From Rhizophagus clarus (taxonomy: Eukaryota; Glomeromycota; Glomeromycetes; Glomerales; Glomeraceae), in the NCBI GenBank assembly GCA_015698045.1, contig BLAL01000160.1:2356001-2420000 (forward strand): a stretch of 64,000 bases of DNA, read 5' to 3'. The position numbers were made by a program, and so were the translations under genes. The notes under the pieces are model-generated. The model was not told the DNA's origin. It was given only the letters and a program-made list of their open reading frames with translations, and made no database searches. Shown here in pieces: positions 1 through 10,684 of the stretch; the stretch's first letter is position 1; every line of letters begins with the position of its first letter.

Positions 1-720
1 TAAGTATAATTTCCCTATAAAATATAAATGTCTGGAAAATTTTATTAAAAATGTCTGGAAAATGTCCAGAATAAATCTGATGTGTCCAGAAAATGTCCAC
101 TTTTTTGGTACATGTCTGACACACTTCTGATACTTAAAAATTTTGACATGTCCTAACTTTGTCCAGAATTTGTCCAGTATTTGTTTGGTATAAAATTTTG
201 GACAAATTCTGGACAGTTAAACCTAGACAAATTCTGGACATAGTAAAAAAACCAGATAGACAAATTCCAGACATGAAAAAGTTCAGGATAAATTCTGAAT
301 ACTATTTCCAAAAAAGGATAAATTAATTTTGTAAATAAATGCAAAAAGCACAAAACTGACATTCAAAATCTTTTCTGTCGTACTAATTAAAATTGCAGAG
401 CAAGCAAAAATACTATATATCTATAATATAAAAATTTTGGGTTAAGAAATAACAATGATTATCTATCCATTGATCATCTTTTGTGGCAAAATTTTACAAA
501 AATACATTTCTGGACAATTTCAGGACAAATTCCCTATATCCCAAAAATGAAGTGATTTTGGAACAGTTTCTGGATACACAGTGTCCAAAATTTCTGGACA
601 ATTATTTAGACAATTTTTCCAGACATTTTCTGAACATTATTTGGACACTTATTTTTTATAGGGCTTTATTTATTTTTATGAATCTCCATAAATTTGTTAG
701 TTGACAACTTTAGTATTTTT
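1..720. repeat. Degenerate array of GTCCAGAA-type motifs in both orientations
   Basis: Variants of a short motif, roughly TGTCCRGAATTTGTCC, recur about every 12-25 bp. Up to about 190 they read mainly as GTCCAGAA; after about 200 mainly as the reverse complement (TTCTGGAC), so 165-220 folds into a long imperfect hairpin. A second group lies at 495-650. No protein is supported; open frames here only translate the motif. It is probably the arms of one or two decayed inverted-repeat elements related to the bounded one at 1575-2314. I could not find clear ends. Confidence 0.6.
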
Positions 721-1574
721 AGAAACACATAGAAAGTCTTAATAAAAAATTAAGGGAATTTCCAGAAAAACTTCAAATTGTAATACAAGCAGATCCAGAA
801 TTTCTAGAATTATCAGAAAAATTTTATGCTGGGGGTGTTTGTCAAGCAAAGTTCTCTAAGGAATTGAGAGATTTGTCAAAGTATAGGGATTTATAATTGT
901 ATTTCCAGGAGGTAACTGATACAAGATGGAAATTCCTAATAAATTATCTAAATATGGAAATTGTAGTTAAATGTAGAATGATTATATTATAATCTAGTTG
1001 CTTTTTTATGTTACTGAATAACTTTTTTTCATGCTCTAATTAATAAAAGTTGCTTATATTAATGAAAACTCATAGGATTGTATGTTATGTGTAGTACTCC
1101 AAAAATTGAGAAACATACCGCTTGTTTCAGAATGTGAACTCTGGCCTTCTAAAGATAAGTTTTCATGAGGTATCATTTTAAAAATTGGAGCACTAGTTGT
1201 GTGTAAAGATATTATCAATAAATCAATATATATATAATTTTAATAAAAATTATTATTGGCTACATCAGGCTTGTGTTTTTTAATGTAAGATGAAAAAATT
1301 TATTAAGAAATAATCAGCTATAAAGTACTTGGATATTAGTGTATATACGGATTTTGTAATGCTATTATTGTATTAATAAAATTTTTATTTCTTTTGTATA
1401 ATTCTGATTGTAAATTTTATTCACATTTTATTTATGCTAACAAATAAACTTTTGAATATTCAACGTGATGCTGGCTATACTATAAAGGTGCAATACTGTA
1501 ACATGATTGTGAGACTTAATAAGTACTTAATACCTTTGAAGAAATCTGCTGTAATAAATTTTGCAGGATTTCAT
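721..1574. other. AT-rich spacer, no gene seen
   Basis: No open frame, RNA gene or bounded repeat is visible. It separates the two motif-array regions. Confidence 0.5.
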
Positions 1575-2314
1575 CCCTACGAAAAAAATGCATCCGGAAT
1601 TCATGCTGAAATTGTCTGGAAAAATAAACAGACAATTTCCGGACGTTTGGTAAATCCGGAAAATGTTCCAAAATGTGCACGTTTCCAGATGTTCGGAATA
1701 TGTCCGGGTTCAAATTTGTCCAGAATTTTCTAGAATTCTGAACAATCCAATTTTATCCCGGATGATCAGCAGGAGTTTACCACTTCCTACACGATTAACC
1801 AAAGTTTGAATTAACATCATAGATAGTATTTTTGGCTGCTCTTCAATTTTACTTATTACGTCAGGGGGTGGTTATAAATATCAGTTTTGTGCTTTTTGCA
1901 TTTTTTTAAATTTAAAATTTTATATTCTTAGAAACATTGTCTAGAATTTGTCTGGAATTTTATTATGTTCGGAATTTGTTGGTTTTATTTGTCCAGAATT
2001 TGTCTTGAATTTAAAATGTCCAGAATTTGTTTGGTTTATTTTGTCCAGAATATGTCCGGAATATTTTATGTCTGGAATTTGTGTGGTTTATTTGTCCAGA
2101 ATATGTCCGGAATATTTTATGTCCGGAATTTGTTGGGTTTATTTGTCTAGAATTTGTCTGGAAAATTTCATGTATAAAAAAAACTGGGCATGCAAAAAAT
2201 TCCGGACAGCAAAATAGATCAATTTCCTGGACATTTTCATGACAATTTTTGAAGCACCTGGACAATTTCCGGACATTTTCGTAGATATTTTCCAGACATT
2301 CTTTTTTCGTAGGG
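1575..2314. mobile_element. Non-autonomous inverted-repeat element with GTCCGGAA subterminal arrays
   Basis: The ends are inverted copies: CCCTACGAAAAAAATG at 1575-1590, and the reverse complement of CCCTACGAAAAAAGAATG at 2297-2314. CAT lies directly outside both ends, a possible 3-bp target duplication. The interior (1590-1735 and 1935-2300) is packed with GTCCGGAA/GTCCAGAA motifs, including a near-tandem run at 1990-2160 with a unit of about 60 bp. No transposase is present. The ends are clear; the superfamily is not. Confidence 0.6.
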
Positions 2315-2355
2315 CATCTGAATTTAATGCTTCTATCAAAACTCTCTGAAATCGT

Positions 2356-2531
2356 GATGCCACCCAAATCCAAAATAATTTGGGATTATGGCAGCCCAAA
2401 TGTACAAATCCAAATTAATTTAAAAATTACATATATAAATTTTGCAATTTGTACATTTGGGATTTGGGAATTATGGCTGTCAAAATGTACAAATTAATTT
2501 GAGATTTACTTAAAATAATTTGGGTGGCATC
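2356..2531. mobile_element. 176-bp MITE with GATGCCACCCAAAT ends
   Basis: The left end GATGCCACCCAAAT (2356-2369) is repeated inverted at the right end (ATTTGGGTGGCATC, 2518-2531). The interior is also self-complementary around TTTGGGATTATGGC and CCCAAATGTACAAAT, so the whole unit folds back. No coding capacity. ACTCT(CT)GAAAT occurs a few bases outside each end, but it is not flush with the termini and cannot be called a target duplication. Confidence 0.7.
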
Positions 2532-3182
2532 TATACTCTGAAATAAGATGATTTAACATGTATATGCAATTGCCCAAATAATTGAGAAGGAACTAACTTT
2601 TACACTCTAGAGACTAGTGGAAAGCATGATATCATTTTATTTTATGTTTTATTCCTCCATTTAAATGAGATCTACTCCAATATTTCCTAATAATTTCATT
2701 CTTACTTAGCCAGCCAGTCCTTTCTTATGTATTATTTTACAAAATTATAATAAAGATTTTATTTGAGTTTTTTAAAAAAGTTGTGTGTTTTACAAGAGAT
2801 ATTAATATCCATTAATTACATTTGTTTTCATATTCTACTAATATAACTGGACATTTACAGAATAAAATATTTCATTTGCTTTATAATCTATTGTGTCACA
2901 CTTACATTATGAAAAGTTGAAAATGTTAGAATGGTTTTTTACAATGTTTATGTGGAAAATGTCAGAGCAATTGAAATAATTCTGAATAGTAGTCATTTGA
3001 CAATCTTTTAATTTAATAAATGAAAAAAAAATTGTTTTCAAACTGAATAACTTATCTTTTTTATTTATCTTTAAACTGAATAATTTTTTTTAAAAAAATT
3101 TGATCTTTATTTCTTTTCAGTTTTTCTAAGCAGAATAATTTTAAAGAATCTTGTATAATAAAGAATGCTTTTTTACCTTTAG
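2532..3182. other. AT-rich spacer, no gene seen
   Basis: No supported gene or bounded element. A T-rich tract ending in CTTTAG at 3177-3182 could be the acceptor of the first exon-like unit downstream. Confidence 0.4.
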
Positions 3183-3740
3183 ACTTGGGCGTATATCAGG
3201 TAATGTATTACAAGTGTCACAAATCCATTCACTTTGAAAGACAGGTAAAATCTATAAGGAAGCAAGGTAGGGATTGTGAAGAGAGGGAGTTATGTGGTTT
3301 TAAATTAAAAAACATTTTAATATTTCTTTTTTCATTGTAGGATGCAGATTCTTGAAGAATAGGATGAATCCAAGCTTGCACAATAAAGGTAAAGTGAGAA
3401 AAAGTTGTATTTTTTTCAAATTAAGAAGCATTTTTTAATGTTTATTTTTTTTTTTTTTTGGTAGGATTCCAGACTCTTGGAGAAAAGGATGAATTGGACT
3501 TATACAATAATAGTAATATAAGAAGGGAGAACTACTTGTTTTATAATTTAGAAATATTTTTAATATTTCTTTTTTTTTATAGAATTCCGCAGAGATGGAA
3601 CCAAACTAAACTTGCACAATAAAGGTAGTGTAGAAGGAAGGAATTATGGACTTTACGTACTGTATTTTTTAATTTAAAAAATAATTTTTAATGTTTCTTT
3701 ATTTTTTTTTATAGGAAGTCAGATTTCTTAAAATAGACAC
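3183..3740 (+). other. Tandem array of small exon-like units with in-phase splice sites
   Basis: Three similar blocks each lie between a T-rich AG acceptor and a GT donor: 3341-3388 (48 bp), 3465-3512 (48 bp) and 3583-3624 (42 bp). All lengths are multiples of three. In the phase that takes two bases to finish the preceding codon, every block is open, and the blocks share an ending like LHNK/LYNN. A fourth block (3715 onward) starts in the same phase and stops within six codons. The intervening sequences (about 76, 70 and 90 bp) also resemble each other, so exon plus intron was duplicated as a unit. A weaker 17-bp exon-like block is at 3183-3199. No start exon or family was recognised; this may be the tail of a repeat-exon gene or a decayed array. 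Confidence 0.45.
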
Positions 3741-4309
3741 ATAGGTAGCAGGAATTAAAAAAGGGAGCTGGATTTGATTGTGTTAAAGAAAATTCTTTAA
3801 TCTTAACGTCAATGAAATCAAATAATCATCATATTCATTTACCTATAACAATAACTGTATTTTTGTCACAATACCATATTTTTGTAATTTTATTACAAAT
3901 TCACAAATCTGTACAAATATCAAGCAATTAACATTTTTTTTCTTTTCACTGTTAATTAAAAGATAAATATATGAGTTTTAAGTTTTAATAAATGTTTTTA
4001 AATGAAAACTATAAATAATAAATTAAAATAAACAAATAAAAGATCTTTCTTATTTTTTTTCTTTGGAAACAGAAACTTTGTTCTTCCATGTAAAAGCTTC
4101 AGATTTGCCTGACTACCTGAAGCAACTCAAATACTTTTAGGTCAAACAGATCTGGTCAGATCAGAGCAGATACCATATTGATCTGTTCAATTCTCTAATA
4201 TTACATATTAAGATTCTTATAATAATGGTGAAAATTGCAAAATAAAAATGTAGTATACATGAAATATCATTCTATAAATAAAATTTGTATATGTAACATT
4301 TAAAAAAAA
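3741..4309. other. AT-rich spacer with a CAGATC-rich patch
   Basis: No gene seen. 4095-4195 is rich in CAGATC/GATCTG and ends in TTCTCTAATA. It resembles the small elements nearby whose ends carry GAGCTC/CTCTA, but no matching second end was found. Confidence 0.35.
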
Positions 4310-4866
4310 TAATTTTCTTAATCATTTTTAATAATAAAAAAAAATGATTTTTTTAATCATTTTTAATAATAAAATAAAATGATTTCTTAATCATTTTTAA
4401 TAATAAAAAAAAAATGATTTCTTAATCATTTTTAATAATAAAAAAAAAATGATTTCTTAATCATTTTTAATAATAAAAAAAAAAATGATTTCTTAATCAT
4501 TTTTAATAATAACAAAAAAATGATTTTTTTAATTGTTTTTAATAATAAAAAAAATGATTTTCTTAATCATTTTTAATAATAAAAAAAATGATTTTCTTAA
4601 TCATTTTTAATAATAAAAAAAATGATTTTCTTAATCATTTTTAATAATAAAAAAAATGATTTTTTTAATCATTTTTAAATAATGAAGAAACAATTTCTCA
4701 ATCATTTTTAATGGTAAAAACAATGATTTCCTTAATTGTTTTTAATAATAAAAAAATAATTTATTAATTGATTTAATAACAAAAGAAAAAATGATTTGTT
4801 AATAACTAAAAACTGATTTATTAATCATTTTAAATAATAAAAAAATGAATTATTAATCATTTTTAA
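4310..4866. repeat. Tandem array of about 34-bp AATGATT...AATCATT units
   Basis: About 17 copies of a unit close to AATGATTTCTTAATCATTTT + TAATAATAAAAAAA. Each carries the small palindrome AATGATT/AATCATT. Copies are most alike at 4345-4660 and degenerate towards 4866, where a MITE interrupts the array; the array resumes at 5258. Confidence 0.85.
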
Positions 4867-5257
4867 TAGAGTTCTGAATTTCCAGTTTGGTTCTGTTTTT
4901 AGTTCTTATTTGACTCTCTGATATAAAATTTTACTAAAAGTGTTTTTTGGCCTAAAATTTTTACTGAAAAACATTTTTATTCATACTTTTAACTGAAAAC
5001 ATTTTCAGTTTGATAAATTAGTTCTAGTTCTATTTTCAGATCAAAAAATGGAACTAAAATCATTTTTTCAGAAAATACTTCAAATTAAAAATGTTTTCAA
5101 ATAAAAATTTTTAATTAAAAAATGTTTTTCAGTTAATAGATGATTTTGAAAATATTTTTTAACAAAAATCTTAGTCTGAAAAGTGTCCAATAAGAAACCA
5201 AGTTTGGAATCAGAAATGGAACTGAAAACAAAACTGAACCAGAAATTTGGAGCTCTA
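4867..5257 (+). mobile_element. hAT-type MITE, copy A (391 bp), inserted in the tandem array
   Basis: Termini are TAGAGTTCTGAATTTCC and its inverted counterpart ending ...GGAGCTCTA; TAGAG fits the hAT end consensus. A perfect 8-bp target duplication, ATTTTTAA, lies at 4859-4866 and 5258-5265, inside the tandem-repeat unit. The interior is made of GAACTGAAA/TTCAGTTC and AAAAACATTTT motifs. A second copy in opposite orientation is at 8099-8522. Non-autonomous. Confidence 0.9.
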
Positions 5258-5402
5258 ATTTTTAATAATAAAAAAAAATGATTTATTAATCATTTAATAA
5301 AAAAAAAACAATTTATTAATAATAACAATTTATTAATCATTATTAATAACAAAAGAAAATGATTTATTAATTATTTTTAATAATTATTTTTAATAATAAA
5401 AA
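5258..5402. repeat. Continuation of the AATGATT tandem array
   Basis: About four degenerate units of the array that ends at 4866. The two parts were one array before the MITE entered, because the target duplication restores the unit. Confidence 0.8.
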
Positions 5403-5816
5403 ATGATAACCAAACTTTAAATATATAAATACCAGAACTAATAGTTTTAGCATTTTTTTTAGCATTTTTATTTAATCTAAACATATCAGATTAATGTGTC
5501 AGATCAAAGGGTATTACGATAATGTGTAGTGTATGGAAAAAAATCTTGTAGTGTATGGTTAAGTATCACGCCCTAACCATACTGATCAACATTATTAGAT
5601 TACCAAATAAGGAAAGGCATAGACCAGTCTATTCTGTATCACGTATGGTAATGCGACTTGTTGATATGTGATGTTTAACCCTATGCTACATACATAGCCT
5701 TCATATTTACTATATACTTCAGATCAAATACCCAACTAATATTGATCTGATTTAAAAATTTTGGGTCATATTTAGAGCTCTAACAAAATATTATTTTGAA
5801 ATTAAATTATATATAT
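5403..5816. other. Spacer with a solo TTTAGAGCTCTA element end
   Basis: No gene. 5480-5782 carries inverted CAGATCAAAGGGTATT/AATACCC...-like stretches and ends in TTTAGAGCTCTA (5771-5782), the kind of terminus seen on the hAT-type MITEs. The other end was not found. Probably an old, damaged element. Confidence 0.35.
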
Positions 5817-7024
5817 TTGGGCTCCAATAGTTTAGTAATTACTGAACTGTACCATTCAGTTTCAATATCAGAGTAGTTTTAGTTTTCATAGTTTACCAAA
5901 CTGAATCTATCAGTAAATTTACTGATCAGTTTCAGTAATTGTAGTTTCAGTGCCAGTTTTGTGATTTACCAAACTGATTTACTGATTTTAAAAAATGTTT
6001 ATTTTTTTATAAAAAAAACATTTTTTGTTCAATAAAAGAATGTTTTTACAACTATTTTTTTATTAAAATATTAAAAAAGTTGCAAAACATTCTTATGTTA
6101 AATAATTTAATGAAAAAAAAAACATTTTGCATTTATTAAATAGTTAATTAAAATAAATAAGCATAAAAACATTGCAAAAACATTCTTTTATTTGATAATT
6201 ACATATAAAAATGTTGTTTTTTATTTATAGATTTAATGAAAAAAACACTTTTGCAATGTTATTTTTAAAAAAGATTGATAAATGTTTTTTACTTATGAAT
6301 CAATAAAAAAAATGTTGTTAGTAATGTTTTTAACTCCATTAATTAAAAACATTGCAAATGTTTTTTATTTATGAATTAATAAAAAAAAATTTAGTTCACA
6401 ATATTTTTTAACAATATTAATAAAAACATTGTGAAAACATTTTTTATTTTAATTTACATATAAAAAACATTATGCTCAACATTTTTAACTATATTGATAA
6501 CACAACATTTTTAACTATATTGATAAAAAATGTAGTTCACAACATTTTTAACAGTATTAATAAAAATATTGCAAAATGTTTTTATGATATTTTGTGAAAT
6601 TAATAAAAAAATGGAGCAAATCAATTTTTTATAACATTTTGTAATGTTTTTTTACAAAATCAATAAGATAATATTAAAGTATATTTTTTTACAGCGTTTT
6701 GCAACATTTTTTGTGAAATTAATAAAAAAAGTTGTAAAATAATTTTTTACATTTTGAAACATTTTTTTACAAAATTAATAAAAAAAAGTTGCAAAACATT
6801 TTTTATAATATTTTGCACCATTTTTTTGTCAATTAAACAGGTTCACACTTTTTTTTAATACATAACTTATTGGTAATTCAGTTCAGTCTTTGATAATTAC
6901 TAACCAGTATCAGTATTGATGATTACTGAAACTGATCAGTTCAATAATACTAATATGATACTGATCAATTTGGTTTAGTATCAGTTTTGCAAAAACTGTG
7001 CTGAACTGAACTGATCAGAGTCCT
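5817..7024. mobile_element. Probable hAT-like non-autonomous element (1.2 kb)
   Basis: The left end TTGGGCTCCAATAG and the inverted right end ...CTGATCAGAGTCCT are similar. Both ends run into ACTGATCAG/CAGTTTAGTA-rich subterminal DNA (5830-5990 and 6870-7015). Flanks ATATATAT (5809-5816) and ATATATAC (7025-7032) match at 7 of 8 bases but are low-complexity. The middle (5990-6840) is a degenerate array of AAAACATTGCAAAATG-type units. No protein is encoded. Confidence 0.5.
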
Positions 7025-7032
7025 ATATATAC

Positions 7033-8090
7033 TATCTAATATCAAAAATGTGCAATATTTTTTAATATTAAAAAAAAACTGTTTTCACAATGTTTATACT
7101 TTTATTGAGTTGTTAAAAAAAAAAAATTCACAATGTTTTTTTTTATCAAATTATATCAAAAAATGTTTTCACAGCATTTTTTTTAAAGTTATTAAAAAAA
7201 GTGCTGCAAAGTATTTCTGTTAAATTGTATATGTAAAAATTTTTTATCAAATTATACATTAAAAATGTTTGCAATGTTTTTTGATAAATTATCAAAAAAA
7301 CATTGCTAAATGTTTTTTATAAGCTAATTAATAAACATTGCCAAATGTTTTTTTAATATATAATTTAATAAAAGATTTTTTTTTGTTTAAAAAAACATTC
7401 TCTTAAACTATTTATAACAAATATTTTTTATAAATAAACAATTTTTAATCCAGAACTTGAATTAAAAAAGCTTTAGGTTGATGGGTCAATTGGATCAGAT
7501 CAAGCCTATAATCTAACCTGATACCAAGTCACAAATTTGATAATCTAACTGAATATTTTGGTTAACCTGATGGGTAATCTGAATTGATCCCTACCCATTT
7601 GGAGCTTTAAATAAATTCAATAATAAAAAAATTGAAAAAACATTCTTTTATTAAATGATTTAGTGTAAAAAATCTTCTTTCCAAGTTGACAAAAAATTGT
7701 TGCATTTTTATAGATAATTTAATTTAAAAAAAGTTTCACATCATGCTTTTTTGTCAATTTGATAAAAAAATGTCACAAAATGGTTTTTCATAAGTAATTT
7801 AAATTTAATTAAAAAAAAGAATGTTGCAAAAATATTTTTAATAGATAATTTAGTTAAAGAAAACATTTCACAACATTTTTTTTGTCAGTTTAATAAAAGA
7901 TGCGAAACATTTTTTTATAGGTGTTTAATTAAAAAAATAAACTTTCTTGATATTTTTAATAAAAAATGCTGTAAAATTTTTTTTTATAGGTAATTTAAGT
8001 CAAGTCAATACAGTCAGTTTGTAAGTTCAATTTGAGGATTTTATAGTCACATGACATTCAAGTCAATTCTGAGTTTATATTAATACTTGA
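7033..8090. repeat. AT-rich AACATTTTTGCAAAATG repeat field
   Basis: Degenerate units of about 60-80 bp containing AAAACATTTTGCAATG and its complement continue those inside 5990-6840. They are interrupted by the small element at 7463-7609. No gene seen. The field is cut at 8091 by the second hAT-type MITE. Confidence 0.5.
7463..7609. mobile_element. Small inverted-repeat element with AAAGCTTTAGG ends
   Basis: The left arm (AAAGCTTTAGGTTGATGGGT and on to CAATTGGATCAGAT) pairs imperfectly with the right arm (ATCTGAATTGATCC...CCCATTTGGAGCTTTA, ending at 7609). No clean target duplication was found. The GGAGCTTTA terminus resembles a mutated hAT-type end. Confidence 0.5.
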
Positions 8091-8098
8091 CTCAGTTA

Positions 8099-8522
8099 TA
8101 GAGCTCTGAATTTCCACTTCAGTTCCGTTTTCAGTTCCATTTCTGGTTCTGAACTTGGTTCCTTACTGGACATTTTTTGGAATAAGATTTTTATTGAAAA
8201 ACGTTTTCAGAATCATCTTTTAACTGAAAAACGTTTTTTTAGTTAAAAATCTTCATCCAAAAACGTTTTCAGTTTGAAGTGTTTTTTGAAAAAATGGTTT
8301 CAGTTCCATTTTTTGATCTGAAAATGGAACCAGAACTAATTTTTCAAACCAAAAACATTTTTTTGGTAGTGTTTTTTAACTGAAAATGTTTTCGGTTAAA
8401 AGTATGACCCAAAAACATTTTTCAGTAAAAATTTTAGGCTGAAAAACACTTTCGGTAAAATTTTATATCAGAGAGCCAAATCAGAATCAAAATCAGAACT
8501 GAACCAGAAATTCAGAGCTCTA
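8099..8522 (-). mobile_element. hAT-type MITE, copy B (424 bp)
   Basis: Ends TAGAGCTCTGAATTTCC / GAAATTCAGAGCTCTA with a perfect 8-bp target duplication CTCAGTTA at 8091-8098 and 8523-8530. Its reverse complement aligns along its whole length with copy A at 4867-5257. The outer AGAGCTCT is itself palindromic. Non-autonomous; an active hAT transposase elsewhere would be the presumed driver. Confidence 0.9.
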
Positions 8523-8530
8523 CTCAGTTA

Positions 8531-9320
8531 GCCCAGATGTTAATTCACCTACTTTATGAAAATGTGGACAACATTTGTGTGGACCTTTACCATGTAAGAT
8601 CAACAATTAGGAGAGCTGAGAAGAAATGAAGGAATGAGATGATGATAATGAAAATCTTATTATCTAATCATTATTATTTATTTTTTTGGTTCAAAATAAA
8701 AAAAATTATATATGAAATATATGGTTAAATAATACAGTCAGATTGTCTATTACTATAGCATATCAGGACAAACAAAATCATGTTTATTTTTACACAATAA
8801 ACGTTTAATAAACACTAATTTTACATACTGCATATTTTACACTTTAAATGTTTATAAATAAATTCAAAGTTTTTTAGATTAATTTGGTTATTTTTTGGAG
8901 CACAAATGTGAAATTAAAATATACATATATATAATATATGGAAATCTAAACCAACCAAAAATAAATAGGGATTAAATGTTTGTGTATAAAGTCATATATC
9001 TTAAGCATTTAAACAATCAATCTAAGTAATCATGATTTATCTGTTCAGGTATTACATGCTAGGCATTTATTTAAAGTTTATCATCCAATTGATGATTATT
9101 CTGACTGACAATAATATTATTCGGGTTTACCTTGCTCCATACCACACATGTTGTAAACGATGATAAAAATTTAGCAATGAAAATTTGCCAAGGACTCAGA
9201 CTAGGATTTAACAATAAAAATACCACAATTGATTAACTGTCAATATATTTAAACTAAGCTCACTAACTGTACTAAAAGAGCCCTAGTTATTGTTAACACT
9301 TATTATAAACCAGTGGAATA
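8531..9320. other. AT-rich spacer, no gene seen
   Basis: Short open frames only and no bounded element. 9293-9320 belongs to a segment repeated at 10474 (see that entry). Confidence 0.4.
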
Positions 9321-9549
9321 AGTAACAAAAAAATCCATCAGTATATACAGTACATAGTACCAATGGGATGGATAATAATACATACTTGTTATTCCATGGA
9401 GATCTGAGAATAACTAGGTTATTCACTGATGTGGGGCCCCCCCGAAGGGAGGGGTACATCAGTGAATACCAAGTTATTCTAAGCTTTCCATATAATAACA
9501 GGTTTATCTCATTGTGTATGACGTATATACTGATGGATTTTTTCTTACT
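9321..9549. mobile_element. Fold-back MITE (229 bp) with a GC-rich loop
   Basis: A 27-28-bp terminal inverted repeat: AGTAACAAAAAAATCCATCA and on to GTATATAC at 9321-9348, inverted at 9523-9549. ATA flanks both ends. A second inner palindrome (about 9407-9480, AGAATAACT...AGTTATTCT) closes on an unusually GC-rich loop with GGGGCCCCCCC and GGGAGGGG at 9433-9455. No real protein. Confidence 0.75.
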
Positions 9550-10473
9550 ATATTAAGCTTTTTTTTAAGCTTTTTTTTGCTTTTTTTTTCTTTTTCTTTT
9601 TTTGCTTTTTACACTCTTTCTTCTTTTACTACTCCTTTTTTATTTTTCTTTTCCACATATATCTATTTTCATTCTTAAAATTGTAATGTCATCTATTCCT
9701 ACAAATAAAGAAATGTATCAAATTCAACAACTAAAATACAGATAAATGTACTGCAAATGGCTTTATGTAGTCGATAGATTTAATCATGAAGCCAATATGA
9801 TAAAAAAATTGTCCAATATAATGCTTGTACAAAACTTGAAGATTTTTTATGCAAATTCATTGCATGGCTTTAAAAACAAAATGGTGAAACTATAAGGAAG
9901 AATCTGTATATACTTTTTATGCATCATTAGCAAGGTATTTATATTGAAGTAGAAGAATTTGAATACTTTCCAGGGAATTCATGAGAAAATTTAAATGATA
10001 ATGATAGTGATTCCGAATTTTCAGGTAATAGACTCTCCGATAATTTCAATAAATAATAGGTAATAATATTGATTATGAGTTAATCAAAGAACATGGAAAT
10101 TCACATGATAGAGAAGATTCTATAGGCAAGTATGTCGGAACGTGATTTAATACGAACAAATAATAATAAAGATGGTTAATCTAGTTTTTATTTATGTATT
10201 ATGTTTCCCATAATTAATTTTAACATTTTTAATTTAGCTGAAAAATGACAAATATTAAGGGACGCTAATACCAACATTTGTAGTACTTTACAAAAAAAGA
10301 GAAAATGTGAAGCATTTTCAAAAATAATTATTCCTAGTACTGTTAAAAGATGTGCATTTTCATATTCATTATTTAAATCATCTTAAACCGGAAACATAAA
10401 AAATTTTTAAAAAAAAATTGTATTAAACGCTACAAAAAAAAAGAAAATTTGCATTATAAACAAATATTTATTA
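9550..10473. other. Spacer with pyrimidine tract and unrecognised decayed sequence
   Basis: 9555-9670 is T/C-rich. 9680-10030 has a codon-like look on the plus strand in several frames, interrupted by many stops; no family was recognised. Nothing else is supported. Confidence 0.3.
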
Positions 10474-10550
10474 TTGATAACAATTATTATAAACCAGTGG
10501 AATAAGTAACAAAAAAATCCATCAGTATATACATAGTACCAATGGGATAA
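10474..10550. repeat. Second copy of the left part of the 9.3-kb fold-back element plus flank
   Basis: About 75 bp matching 9293-9370, including the flank (TTATTATAAACCAGTGGAAT) and the terminal repeat AACAAAAAAATCCATCAG. CAGT present at 9347-9350 is missing here. Because the flank is shared, the repeated unit is larger than the 229-bp hairpin, or a host segment was duplicated. Confidence 0.6.
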
Positions 10551-10684
10551 ATTGTGTAATTCATATACTTTAATATTTCGTGAGCGTATTCTTTATTTAT
10601 AATAATATTCTTAGTACATCAAATACTTGTATCATAGATAAATATACGATATAATTTCTTAAATGTTCGTGGAATTTTTTTTTT

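Noticed and set aside
1948-2399. Several overlapping frames reading CPEFVW/SGICPEY
   Set aside because: Translation of the GTCCGGAA array in several frames on both strands; no independent coding evidence.
4310-4866. Regular palindromic repeats resembling a CRISPR array
   Set aside because: Units are contiguous with no unique spacers, in a eukaryotic context; an ordinary AT-rich tandem array.
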